Shown piece after piece: positions 45,162 through 54,996 of a DNA stretch of 64,000 nucleotides (positions are counted from its first letter, which is position 1; each line of letters starts with the position of its first letter). Location of the stretch: positions 20,028,501 through 20,092,500 of the forward strand of contig AP031353.1 in assembly GCA_037833965.1 (NCBI GenBank). The letters are read 5' to 3'. The DNA comes from Marchantia polymorpha subsp. ruderalis (Eukaryota; Streptophyta; Marchantiopsida; Marchantiales; Marchantiaceae). The notes under the pieces were generated by a model. The model was not told the DNA's origin and made no database searches. It saw nothing but the letters and a program-made list of their open reading frames with translations. Position numbers and translations under genes: made by a program.

Positions 45162-45810
45162 ATCTTTGAGTGCCACACGTGCCAAAGGATGGTTAGCGGA
45201 TGTGATAACTTGGTCTTTGAGGTGGAATGTGACGGAACGCGATTGGGACCTACAACCTATAGCACTACGTGAACGTCTAAAGGAGGAGTTTCTGAACATT
45301 ATTTGGAGCAAGCGCGGCATCAAGATGCAGTTTTATCAACTTCATGTGAATCCTATGCTTGTTTATTGTGAACAGGATTACCTACTTGCAGGAATCTCTA
45401 CGTCCTTACGTCATATTATTGCTAGGCATAGAACTGGATCTCATAGGCTAGGAATTGAGGAAGGACGTTGGCTTAATATTGATAGGAGTCAACGTATTTG
45501 TAGGCTATGTGATGGAAGAGAAGTTGAGGATGAAGAGCATGTATTTCTTACTTGTACTAGATATGCAGAGATTAGAGTGACTCATAATATAGATGTAGAG
45601 AATTTTTATTCTTTGTTACAGTTAGTTCCTTTTGATTTAGGTTGTTATATTAGGGACATTATTAGTTATCGTTCTAGTGCTCTTGGCACAAGCTAGGGTT
45701 TGGCCTTTGGGGTCTTTTCCCTTGTTTGTGGCTGTCGCTTGTATTGTGTTTTTCAGCCTTTTGACCCTTTGGGTCCCCCGGGCTTGATCTATTACCATTA
45801 CCATTACCAT
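45162..45810 (+). mobile_element. C-type LINE 3' end, about 650 bp
   Basis: Sense C ORF2 from LSATRAKGW to the stop at 45694-45696, 3' UTR with hairpin and (TTACCA)3. ATAAAT (at least AAAT) is duplicated at 45156-45161 and 45809-45814. Three filler bases sit at the 5' junction. Confidence 0.86.
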
Positions 45811-45814
45811 AAAT

Positions 45815-46545
45815 GAACTATTAGTGGCAGAGGACAAAAGATAATCTATAGTGCTAACACCAGTAGAGTAAAAACATGTATTGGAGTGAGAGTTGGCAAA
45901 GAAAGAAACACCATTAAGAACTTTCAGATTACAAGTGGCTCCAAAAGTCAAGAAATGCTCAGCCAAATCATTTGTACAAGTATCACAAGAGACTCTAGAC
46001 CACAAACTATCTCTACTTTCTTCAAAAGAGTGAGAAGACAAGGAACTATCAAATTGTGTAAATTGAGCGGAACGTATGCGGGCATTGAAGTCTCCAACAA
46101 GAAAAACTTCACCTTTGTCTTGATATTTGAGAACATCTCCTATGAGCCGATGGAATGGTTGACTTCGATTGCAAGTGCTTGTGGAGTAGATCTGCATTGA
46201 TAATGGTGCAAAGTAACAAACTGCCAAATAATTGTAAGATCCTCCAATCGATCCAAGACGAAGCCAATGATATTGTTTCCCAATATCTTGGCTTTCCAAA
46301 CGTATCATAGGAAGAAGTTCAGATCTGATGAAAGTAGCAATGCCTCCAAAGCCTCTTCCTGCTCGTCGATTTCTATGGTTCCAAGTAGATCCCACCAGAG
46401 TAAAACCTTGTATCTCTCCAATAACATTACTTTCATGCTCCCAAGTCTCAACAATGTTGAGGATGTCCGCCATCTTCCAAATCGGATGTGCACTCACGTA
46501 CTTAGTTGTAGATAGGCCTTTTATGTTCCACATCAACACCCTCAA
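45815..46545 (-). pseudogene. A-type ORF2 endonuclease fragment
   Basis: Encodes WNIKG (R to K in the usually WNIRG motif), ETW, GDFNAR and TIDYLL, then breaks at the C insertion. The frame joins ORF1 across the TAG at 46558-46560. Without the RT it cannot support retrotransposition. Confidence 0.85.
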
Positions 46546-46557
46546 TCTCTTGGATTG

Positions 46558-47274
46558 CTAGGTTGATGATTGTCTCCTCCTCTTGGTGATAATAGCTTGA
46601 CTATCACGTAGATAAGCTACAAAACCTGCATCTTGAGCTTCTTTGACTTTTGCAAGCTCCTTCCTCCTTGCTTCAACTTGAAGAGGTGTAAGATCTGGAT
46701 CTAACCAAATCCTCCGTCCCTTGAGAATGGCCTTGTTAGCTAAAGCCATATCACGTTGAGCTTGATCCACAAACTTAACAATAATGGCACGAGGTTGTGT
46801 GCCTTTGTTGCCAATACGATAAGCATGAGCCAAATCCGGATTAGCAACATCAAGTGTTTCAGTCAAAAACTTGGTGACCACACTCTTCACCTCTTCCTTC
46901 TCAGATTCAGGTAGACCCGAAATCCTCACATTCTTCATACGAGCAAATTGATTAGCCTTTTCAATCTCTTGCTCTTGACAGAAAGAGATATGAGCAGACT
47001 TGGTAGCTTCAGCATAGGACTTCATTTTCACCTCTAGAGTTTCAACCACTTCATGCAAAGCAGGAGTAGTAACAGTAGAAGCTTGAGAACCAACCTTGTC
47101 TTGAATGTCCTCAACAGATCCAGAGATTTGGAGCATGATCTTCTTCAACTCCCTGATTTCATTCTTTGCAGCAGTCAAAGCAACATTTTGTGCCTTGAAT
47201 TCTTGGCGTAGCACTTTCAATTCCTCCAAAACCGTTTGCACAAGATTGAGAAGTTTGTTTTCAGAATCCATCAT
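46558..47274 (-). CDS. A-type LINE ORF1 protein, short form
   Basis: 238 aa and nearly identical to the ORF1 at 4143, including the same seven-residue deletion after EIRELK, so the two belong to one A lineage. Coiled coil, RRM-like core and basic C-terminal domain are all present. TAG-CAA-TCC follows. The surrounding ORF2 is broken. Confidence 0.86.
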   Translation of the reverse strand: MMDSENKLLNLVQTVLEELKVLRQEFKAQNVALTAAKNEIRELKKIMLQISGSVEDIQDKVGSQASTVTTPALHEVVETLEVKMKSYAEATKSAHISFCQEQEIEKANQFARMKNVRISGLPESEKEEVKSVVTKFLTETLDVANPDLAHAYRIGNKGTQPRAIIVKFVDQAQRDMALANKAILKGRRIWLDPDLTPLQVEARRKELAKVKEAQDAGFVAYLRDSQAIITKRRRQSST

Positions 47275-47855
47275 GAACCCAACTTTGCAAGATGTTACAC
47301 AAGCTCAAAGTTTCGAAATGAAAACTTCTTGACAGCAGCTCCGTTGGGGCTGAAAATTTGCAGGTATGTGCGCCCGGCCGTCGTCAACAAGCCCACTAAA
47401 TCTCAGCTCCCGTTGACACTCCAGCAAGAAGATATGGCCTTCGCTAGATTCATGCTCAAATCCCTAAACTCAAAGTTTTGAAATGACAACTTCTTGACAG
47501 CAGCTCCGTTTGGGCTAAAACTTTGCAGGTATATGCGCCCGGCCGTCGTGAACAAGCCCACCAAATCTCAGCTCCCGTTGACACTCCAGCAAGAAGATAT
47601 GGCCTCCGCAAGATTCATGCTCAAATCCCTAAACCCAAAGTTTCGAAATGACAACTTCTTGACAGCAGCTCCGTTGGAGCTGAAAATTTGCAGGTATATG
47701 CGCCCGGCCGTTGTGAACAAGCCCACCAAATCTCAGCTCCCGTTGACACACCAGTAAGAAGATATGGCCTCCGCAAGATTCATGATCAAATCCCTAAACT
47801 CAAAGTTTCGAAATTACAACTTCTTGACAGCAGCTTCGTTGGGGCTGAAAAAAAA
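47275..47855 (-). repeat. A-type 5' UTR monomers, antisense
   Basis: About 3.3 copies of the 165-bp A monomer. GCGCCCGGCCGTCGTGAACA blocks recur near 47368, 47534 and 47700. The outer monomer ends in GGGGCTGAAAAAAAAAT, after which B sequence begins. Confidence 0.87.
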
Positions 47856-47862
47856 ATATACC

Positions 47863-48722
47863 TATACGTTGTGCTCAATTTACTCAATTTAGTGATCCCT
47901 TGGCTTCTTCTATGTTTGAAGAAATTTACGATAGTTTGTGGTCTAGAAACTCTTTTGATCCTTCCACAAACTCTTTGAGAGAGCACTTTTTGACATTTGG
48001 AGCCACTTGTAACTTGAAGGTTCTCAATGGAACCTCTCGCTTTCCCAACTCTCAGTCCAATACTTGTTTTTCCCCTACCGGTGCTAGCACAATAGATTTT
48101 CTCTTGTCTTCCTTGGTTAGTAACTCTCTGATCTCCAATTTTGATGTTTTGGATCCTCAACCTGAATCAGATCATGCACCTCTTTTGTTCACACTTTCAA
48201 TGTCAAAATCAATCTCTACTTCACCTTGCCAATCTCTTTTACCTTCTCTCAAGTTTCGCTTAGATCCTTGTAAAAGAGACCTTTATGCAGAACATCTACA
48301 AGATCTTTTGACTCACACCATATGGAGTCCAGATTCGCATACCGCTAGTTTACAGCTCATAGAATTGCTCAAAACTTCTGCATCGAAGTTCTTTTTGAGG
48401 CATAGTACTAGGATTGCTAAGGGGCTACCTTGCAATGGATGGTTTGACTCCGAATGCAAGCTAGCAAGGGCAAGGTCTGTTGATAGGTCTTTGGATATTC
48501 AAAGTCGGCTTCTTTTCACAAGGATATACAAAGACTTGGTGAAGTCTAAGAAACGAGCTTTCTTAAGACGAAAGCAAGAATCCTTGACAAAGGACCTGAT
48601 GAAGGATCCCAAGTCCTTTTGGAGACGATTAGCTACTCCATCGTCAAAACCTTCTCTTGATTCCGAGTCTTTGGTAGCTTTTGCCGAAAAGCTCTATTTC
48701 TTTCCAGAAGCCACATCTATGC
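47863..48722 (+). mobile_element. B-type ORF2 fragment (late endonuclease to linker)
   Basis: Sense B ORF2 from IRCAQFTQ through SDH and the linker to EATSM, open throughout. It is cut on the right by the tail of an A element at 48723. The remainder would lie beyond the right window edge if that A element is an insertion. The left end is a truncation against A monomers. Confidence 0.83.
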
Positions 48723-48832
48723 AAATGGTAAATGGTAAATAGATCAAGCCCGTGGGACCCAAAGGGTCAAAAGGCTAAAAAACACAATACAAACAATCCA
48801 ACTCCAAACTAGGAGAGAACCAAAAGAACCCC

Positions 48833-50846
48833 CTAGCTAGTGCCCAAAGCACTAGAACGGTAACTAATAATATCTCTAATGTAACAACCTAAATCATAAG
48901 GCTCGAGTTGAAGCAGAGAAAAGAAATTCTCGACATCAACTTTATGCGCCACTCAAATCTCTACATACCTAGAACAAGTAAGAAATACATGCTCTTCATC
49001 CTCAACTTTTCTTCCATCACATAGCCTACAAATACGTTCACTCCTATCAATGTTCAACCAACGCCCTTCTTCAATCCCAAGACTATGGGATCCAGTTCTA
49101 TGTCTAGCAATAATATGACGTAAAGAAGTAGATATCTCTGCAAGTAAGTATCCTTGCTCACAATAAACAAGCATAGGATTCACATGAAATTGATAAAACT
49201 GCATCTTGGTGCCTCGTCTGCTCCACATAATGCTGAGAAATTCCTCCTTAATACGCTCGCGTAGGGCAATAGGTTGCAAATTCCAATCGAGTTCCGTCAC
49301 ATTCCACCTCAAAGACCAAGTCACCACATCTGCAAACCAACCCTTGGGACGTGTGGCACGTTCAAGAGGAAGTCGAGAAGCATCAAAAGATCTCACTCTT
49401 TTGACGTAAGTGATAGTCAAAAAGAGAGCTTCAGCCTCAAGAGGTAGACAACCTGTTTCCGCAAGAAGAATTGCATAAGAAGTTTGGGTCCTCACACCCA
49501 ATTCTTCTTGTAAGAAGATCTTTTGCACCCTCTCCAAACGCTGCCAACCTGTCTTCTTACAACCAGGACCCCACACTTGTGTTCCATATAAGATAACGGG
49601 AAACACTAAGCTCCTGAATAAGAATTTCCTAAGACTCCAAGACACTAGATGAGCTCCTCTACATCTATTTAGCAATGAATATAGAGCTTTGAAACCAGCT
49701 TCTACCCTCTTTTGCACACAAAGTGCCCAACTATAATCAGATGAGAAATCAATGCCCAAATATTTGTAACTTTTCACTTGTTCCAACTCTAATCCTTTGT
49801 AACAGAAAGAGAGCTTGGATCTAGTGCCCACAAGAATGACTTTGGACTTCTCCAAATTGACTTCCATCTGATTTTGAGTACAAAAGCTAGCCAAAGTGTC
49901 GAGGTGTTTCTGTAAACTAGTGGCATCACGTGCTAGTAATATGACATCATCTGCATACAAAAGAGCTTTGATGACAAAGCCTCCAAGTTTAACACCTTCG
50001 CTATCACAATCCTCCAACCACCTTTCTATATCATCTATGAAAACTCCAAAGAGAGTGGGAGAGAGAGGACAACCTTGAATGACTCCAATGGTGCTGATAA
50101 TCTCTTCGGTCTGAGAAGTGTTGATCTTGGCCCGAACTGAGTGGTATAATGCAGCCACCGCTGCCAAGAGATCTGATGGTACTCCAATGGTTTGCAATCT
50201 TTGCCATAAAAGCTCACGAGGTACTGTGTCAAAAGCTTTCTTGAAATCAATGAAGGCACAAAACAAAGCTTTTCCATTACCCTTGGATTTCTCCCATAGA
50301 ACACGTAAAACCAAGATATGGTCTATAGTGTTGAATGTAGGACGAAAACCAGCTTGGAACTGTGCTCTTTTCTGACAAGATTCAGCCCATGTGCTCAACT
50401 TTGACTCCACCAATTTGCCAAATAACTTGGCAAAAATACTACCCACCATGATAGTGCGATAGTTTGTCACCAAGGCCTTGCTCCCAGATTTGTGAATAGG
50501 AACAATCTTCCGTAGAGACCAAGATGAAGGAAAGCCATGAATAGCAGCATCCTCTAACACTTTTGTGAGTATAGGCCCAATAGCATCTCCTCCCCACTTG
50601 AGAAGTTCAATGGAAAGCCCATCCAAATCCTCACATTTACCATTTGTCTGAGTTGAGTCATCACTTCAACTTCTGAAAATAAGCCTGGATTTCCTTCACA
50701 ATGTGGCATAGATGCAACATTGGGAAAGAAATAAAGCTTTTCAGCAAAAGAAATCAAAGACTTGGCATCAAGAGTAGGTTTAGAAGATCGTACTGCCAAC
50801 CGCCTCCAAAAGGATTTGGGATTCTCCAAGAGCTCCTTTGTCAAGC
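48833..50846 (-). pseudogene. A-type ORF2, RT half, with premature stop and frameshift
   Basis: Contains QAQFQAGFRP, FIDFKKAFD, QGCPLSP, YADD and the Cys/His motif. A CGA to TGA change at 48953-48955 stops translation after SRYVEI, about 40 residues early. Near 50643 a deletion (CATTTGTCTGAG in place of CATTTGCCAATTGTCTTAG) shifts the frame before [16 protein letters not shown] lacks three residues. It is inactive. Confidence 0.86.
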
Positions 50847-50852
50847 ACTCCA

Positions 50853-53095
50853 GGTAGCGCGCTCCAGCCTGCAAAATTTCACACATTTTGGAGTTGGGAC
50901 GCCGAAGTTCACGGATTTCTCAAGTTTCGAGTTGGAGTTTTCGAGTGTTGGGGTCGAGATCGTTTCTTGCAGAGATCGTTTCTTCGCGTCTGAGTGTCCA
51001 CGGAAGCTGAAAATTTGCAGGGGCGTGGAGTTGGGTAGCGCGCTCCAGCCTGCAAAATTTCACGCATTTTGGAGTTGGGACGCCGAAGTTCACGGATTTC
51101 TCAAGTTTCGAGTTGGAGTTTTCGAGTGTTGGGGTCGAGATCGTTTCTTGCAGAGATCGTTTCTTCGCGTCTGAGTGTCCACGGAAGCTGAAAATTTGCA
51201 GGAGCGTGGAGTTGGGTAGCCCGCTCCAGCCTGCAAAATTTCACGCATTTTGGAGTTGGGACGCCGAAGTTCACGGATTTCTCAAGTTTCGAGTTGGAGT
51301 TTTCGAGTGTTGGGGTCGAGATCGTTTCTTGCAGAGATCGTTTCTTCGCGTCTGAGTGTCCACGGAAGCTGAAAATTTGCAGCGGCGTGGAGTTCGGTAG
51401 CGCGCTCCAGCCTGCAAAATTTCACGCATTTTGGAGTTGGGACGCCGAAGTTCACGGATTTCTCAAGTTTCGAGTTGGAGTTTTCGAGTGTAGGGGTCGA
51501 GATCGTTTCTTGCAGAGATTGTTTCTTCGCGTCCGAGTGTCCACGGAAGCTGAAAATTTGCAGGGGCGTGGAGTTGGGTAGCGCGCTCCAGCCTGCAAAA
51601 TTTCACGCATTTTGGAGTTGGGACGCCGAAGTTCACGGATTTCTCAAGTTTCGAGTTGGAGTTTTCGAGTGTTGGGGTCGAGATCGTTTCTTGCAGAGAT
51701 CGTTTCTTCGCGTCTGAGTGTCCACGGAAGCTGAAAATTTGCAGGGGCGTGGAGTTGGGTAGCGCGCTCCAGCCTGCAAAATTTCACGCATTTTGGAGTT
51801 GGGACGCCGAAGTTCACGGATTTCTCAAGTTTCGAGTTGGAGTTTTCGAGTGTTGGGGTCGAGATCGTTTCTTGCAGAGATCGTTTCTTCGCGTCTGAGT
51901 GTCCACGGAAGCTGAAAATTTGCAGGGGCGTGGAGTTGGGTAGCGCGCTCCAGCCTGCAAAATTTCACGCATTTTGGAGTTGGGACGCCGAAGTTCACGG
52001 ATTTCTCAAGTTTCGAGTTGGAGTTTTCGAGTGTTGGGGTCGAGATCGTTTCTTGCAGAGATCGTTTCTTCGCGTCTGAGTGTCCACGGAAGCTGAAAAT
52101 TTGCAGGGGCGTGGAGTTGGGTAGCGCGCTCCAGCCTGCAAAATTTCACGCATTTTGGAGTTGGGACGCCGAAGTTCACGGATTTCTCAAGTTTCGAGTT
52201 GGAGTTTTCGAGTGTTGGGGTCGAGATCGTTTCTTGCAGAGATCGTTTCTTCGCGTCTGAGTGTCCACGGAAGCTGAAAATTTGCAGTGGCGTGGAGTTG
52301 GGTAGCGCGCTCCAGCCTGCAAAATTTCACGCATTTTGGAGTTGGGACGCCGAAGTTCACGGATTTCTCAAGTTTCGAGTTGGAGTTTTCGAGTGTTGGG
52401 GTCGAGATCGTTTCTTGCAGAGATCGTTTCTTCGCGTCTGAGTGTCCACGGAAGCTGAAAATTCGCAGTGGCGTGGAGTTGGGTAGCGCGCTCCAGCCTG
52501 CAAAATTTCACGCATTTTGGAGTTGGGACGCCGAAGTTCACGGATTTCTCAAGTTTCGAGTTGGAGTTTTCGAGTGTTGGGGTCGAGATCGTTTCTTGCA
52601 GAGATCGTTTCTTCGCGTCTGAGTGTCCACGGAAGCTGAAAATTTGCAGTGGCGTGGAGTTGGGTAGCGCGCTCCAGCCTGCAAAATTTCACGCATTTTG
52701 GAGTTGGGACGCCGAAGTTCACGGATTTCTCAAGTTTCGAGTTGGAGTTTTCGAGTGTTGGGGTCGAGATCGTTTCTTGCAGAGATTGTTTCTTCGCGTC
52801 CTAGTGTCCACGGAAGCTGAAAATTTGCAGGGGCGTGGAGTTGGGTAGCGCGCTCCAGCCTGCAAAATTTCACGCATTTTGGAGTTGGGACGCCGAGGTT
52901 CACGGATTTCTCAAGTTTCGAGTTGGAGTTTTCGAGTGTTGGGGTCGAGATCGTTTCTTGCAGAGATCGTTTCTTCGCGTCTGAGTGTCCACGGAAGCTG
53001 AAAATTTGCAGGGGCGTGGAGTTGGGTAGCGCGCTCTAGCCTGCAAAATTTCACGCATTTTGGAGTTGGGACGCCGAAGTTCACGAATTTCTTCA
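50853..53095 (+). repeat. B distal 5' monomer array, 12 x 181 bp plus part
   Basis: GGTAGCGCGCTCCAGCCTGC recurs every 181 bp from 50853 to 53025, giving 12 full units and a partial thirteenth. Units are nearly identical; differences are mostly at CAGGGGCGTGG/CAGTGGCGTGG. Each contains GAGATCGTTTCTTGCAGA and GAGTGTCCACGGAAGCTGAA. Likely promoter repeats. The 80-aa frames inside are artefacts of the period. Confidence 0.93.
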
Positions 53096-54222
53096 GCGAA
53101 GAGTGTCAATTGGGAGTGTTTCACGTGGTCACAAAAATGTTCAGACATTTTTATCTTTTTGGCGAGGTATAATCTGAAGCTGAAAATTTTTTGAGACTTG
53201 GAGAATAATATTCGGCAGAAGCATAAAAAGTTTGAAGGTGAACGGACGCTTGATTCAGAAGTTACAGCCCATTTGGAGTTTCGACTTTTTGTTTCGAGTG
53301 TTCCGGTGGTTACAAAAATGTTCAGACATTTTTATCTTTTTGACGAAGCATGATCTGAGGCTGAAAATTTTTGGGGACTTGGAGATCAATATTTGGCAGT
53401 AGCATAAAAAGTTTGAAGGTTAACGGACACTTGAGTCAGAAGTTACAGCCGATTTGGAGTTTCGACTTTTTGTTTCGAGTGTTCCGGTGGTCACAAAAAT
53501 GTTCAGACATTTTTATCTTTTTGACGAAGCATGATCTGAAGCTGAAAATTTTTGGGGACTTGGAGATCAATATTTGGCAGTAGCATAAAAAGTTTGAAGG
53601 TTAACGGACACTTGAGTTAGAAGTTACAGCCGATTTGGAGTTTCGACTTTTTGTTTCGAGTGTTCCGGTGGTCACAAAAATGTTCAGACATTTTTATCTT
53701 TTTGACGAATCATGATCTGAGGCTGAAAATTTTTGGGGACTTGGAGATCAATATTTGGCAGTAGCATAAAAAGTTTGAAGGTCAACGGACGCTTGAGTCA
53801 GAAGTTACAGCCCATTTGGAGTTTCGACTTTTTCTTTCGAGTGTTCTCGTGGTCTCAAAAATGTTCAGACATTTTTATCTTTTTGACGAAGCATGACCTG
53901 AGGCTGAAAATTTTTGGGGACTTGGAGATCAATATTTGGCAGTAGCAAAAAAAGTTTGAAGGTGAACGGACGCTTGAGTCAGAAGTAACAGACCATTTTG
54001 AGTTTCGACTTTTTATCTCGAGTGCTAAGGTGGTCACAAAAATGTTCAGACATTTTTATCTTTTTGACAAAGCATGATCTGAGGCTGAAAATTTTTGGGG
54101 ACTTGGAGATTGATATTCGGCAGAAGCTCATCAAGTTTGAAGGTGCATGGACGCTTGAGTGAGAAGTTACGATATTTTTTGGTGTTTCGACCTAGAATTT
54201 AGAGTGTTTCGATTGATACGAC
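53096..54222 (+). repeat. B proximal 5' monomer array, 181 bp, and ORF1 leader
   Basis: GACGAAGCATGATCTGAGGC recurs at about 53161, 53342, 53523, 53704, 53885 and 54066, again 181 bp apart. The last unit passes into a leader (CGACCTAGAATTTAGAGTG) and the ORF1 ATG. This monomer is AT-richer and more diverged than the distal one but shares the GCTGAAAATTT block and period. 53096-53160 is a transition segment. Confidence 0.9.
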
Positions 54223-54978
54223 ATGGCTTCTCAAGACGATATTTTTCAACTTCTGCAAACAATTTTCGAAGAATTGAAGGAACTTCGACATGAATTCAAG
54301 ATGCAACAGGCTGCTTTAACTCTCGCACATAATCAAATTCGAGAGTTGAAGGGATCACAGAAGAACGTGGAGAAGGTGTTCAAGGATAGTGTGGGTGTGA
54401 TGTGGGATGTATCTAAATCTGTGGATGACATCCAAGGGAAGGTATGCTCTCAGATGACAAGTGCGGATAGTCCTAGATTGCATGAGGTGGTCGAAAGCTT
54501 AGATTTGAAGATCAAATCCTACGCTGAAGCTACAAAGGCTGCTCAAATCTCTTTTTGTCAAGAACAAGAGATTGAAAAGTCCAACCAACTTGCACGTAGG
54601 AAGAATGTGAGAATTTCAGGTTTACCTGAAATAGAGAATGAAGATGTCAAGAGTGTTGTCACCAAGTTTTTGGATGAAACACTTCAGGTGTCCAATGCGG
54701 AATTGGCTCAAGCTTTTCGTATTGGAAACAAGGGAGCTCAACCTCGTGGTATTATAGTGAAGTTTGTCAATCAAACTCAACGTGATGTTGCCTTGGCTAA
54801 TAAGGCTATGTTAAAGGGACGTAGAATATGGTTGGATCCTGATCTGACTCCTCTACAAGTGGAAGTTAGGAGAAAGGAGCTTGCGAAGGTAAAAGAGGCT
54901 CAAGAATCGGGTTTTGTTGCTTATTTACACGATGGGAGAGCAATCGTTACTCAGAGGAGGAGGGTGTCGTCAACATAG
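54223..54978 (+). CDS. B-type LINE ORF1 protein, intact
   Basis: 251 aa. The coiled coil is at ~5-75, the RRM-like core at 128-195 (NVRISGLPEIENEDVKSVV ... RGIIVKFVNQ) and the basic C-terminal domain at 196-251 (DLTPLQVE, QRRRVSST). The layout is that of mammalian-type L1 ORF1p and not of the zinc-knuckle ORF1 usual in flowering-plant L1s. ORF2 is in the same frame 18 bases after the stop. It would form the RNA-binding scaffold of the LINE particle. Confidence 0.9.
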   Translation: MASQDDIFQLLQTIFEELKELRHEFKMQQAALTLAHNQIRELKGSQKNVEKVFKDSVGVMWDVSKSVDDIQGKVCSQMTSADSPRLHEVVESLDLKIKSYAEATKAAQISFCQEQEIEKSNQLARRKNVRISGLPEIENEDVKSVVTKFLDETLQVSNAELAQAFRIGNKGAQPRGIIVKFVNQTQRDVALANKAMLKGRRIWLDPDLTPLQVEVRRKELAKVKEAQESGFVAYLHDGRAIVTQRRRVSST

Positions 54979-54984
54979 CAATCC
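54976..54984 (+). promoter_or_regulatory. Candidate stop-readthrough site between ORF1 and ORF2 (B)
   Basis: TCA-ACA-TAG-CAA-TCC-GAG-AAG-ATA-AGG-GTG-TTG-GTG-TGG-AAT: a single stop with an open frame into WNIRG and no ATG in between. The same arrangement occurs at 13791 and 34016 (minus). B-type ORF2 therefore needs readthrough, a non-AUG start, or loss of the first ~20 residues. Confidence 0.65.
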
Positions 54985-54996
54985 GAGAAGATAAGG

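Larger units (their letters stand above)
45099..47855 (-). mobile_element. A-type LINE 5' half, split by a C 3' end
   Basis: Antisense A: ORF2 residues 1 to ~260 (45099-45161 and 45815-46545), ORF1 (46558-47274) and 3.5 monomers. A C-type 3' end sits at 45162-45810. The ORF2 3' part is lost at the B junction near 45098. The 5' end passes through an A-rich run (47848-47857) into a B fragment. Confidence 0.83.

Noticed and set aside
51113-52848. Series of ~80-aa open frames repeated every 181 bp
   Set aside because: They are frames inside the B distal monomers. The period is not a multiple of three, each frame ends in the next unit, and there is no sign of codon constraint.
50853-53095. Direct repeat array resembling a CRISPR or satellite
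   Set aside because: There are no short repeats with unique spacers. The 181-bp units are contiguous and end exactly at a LINE ORF1 leader, with target duplications around the whole element.
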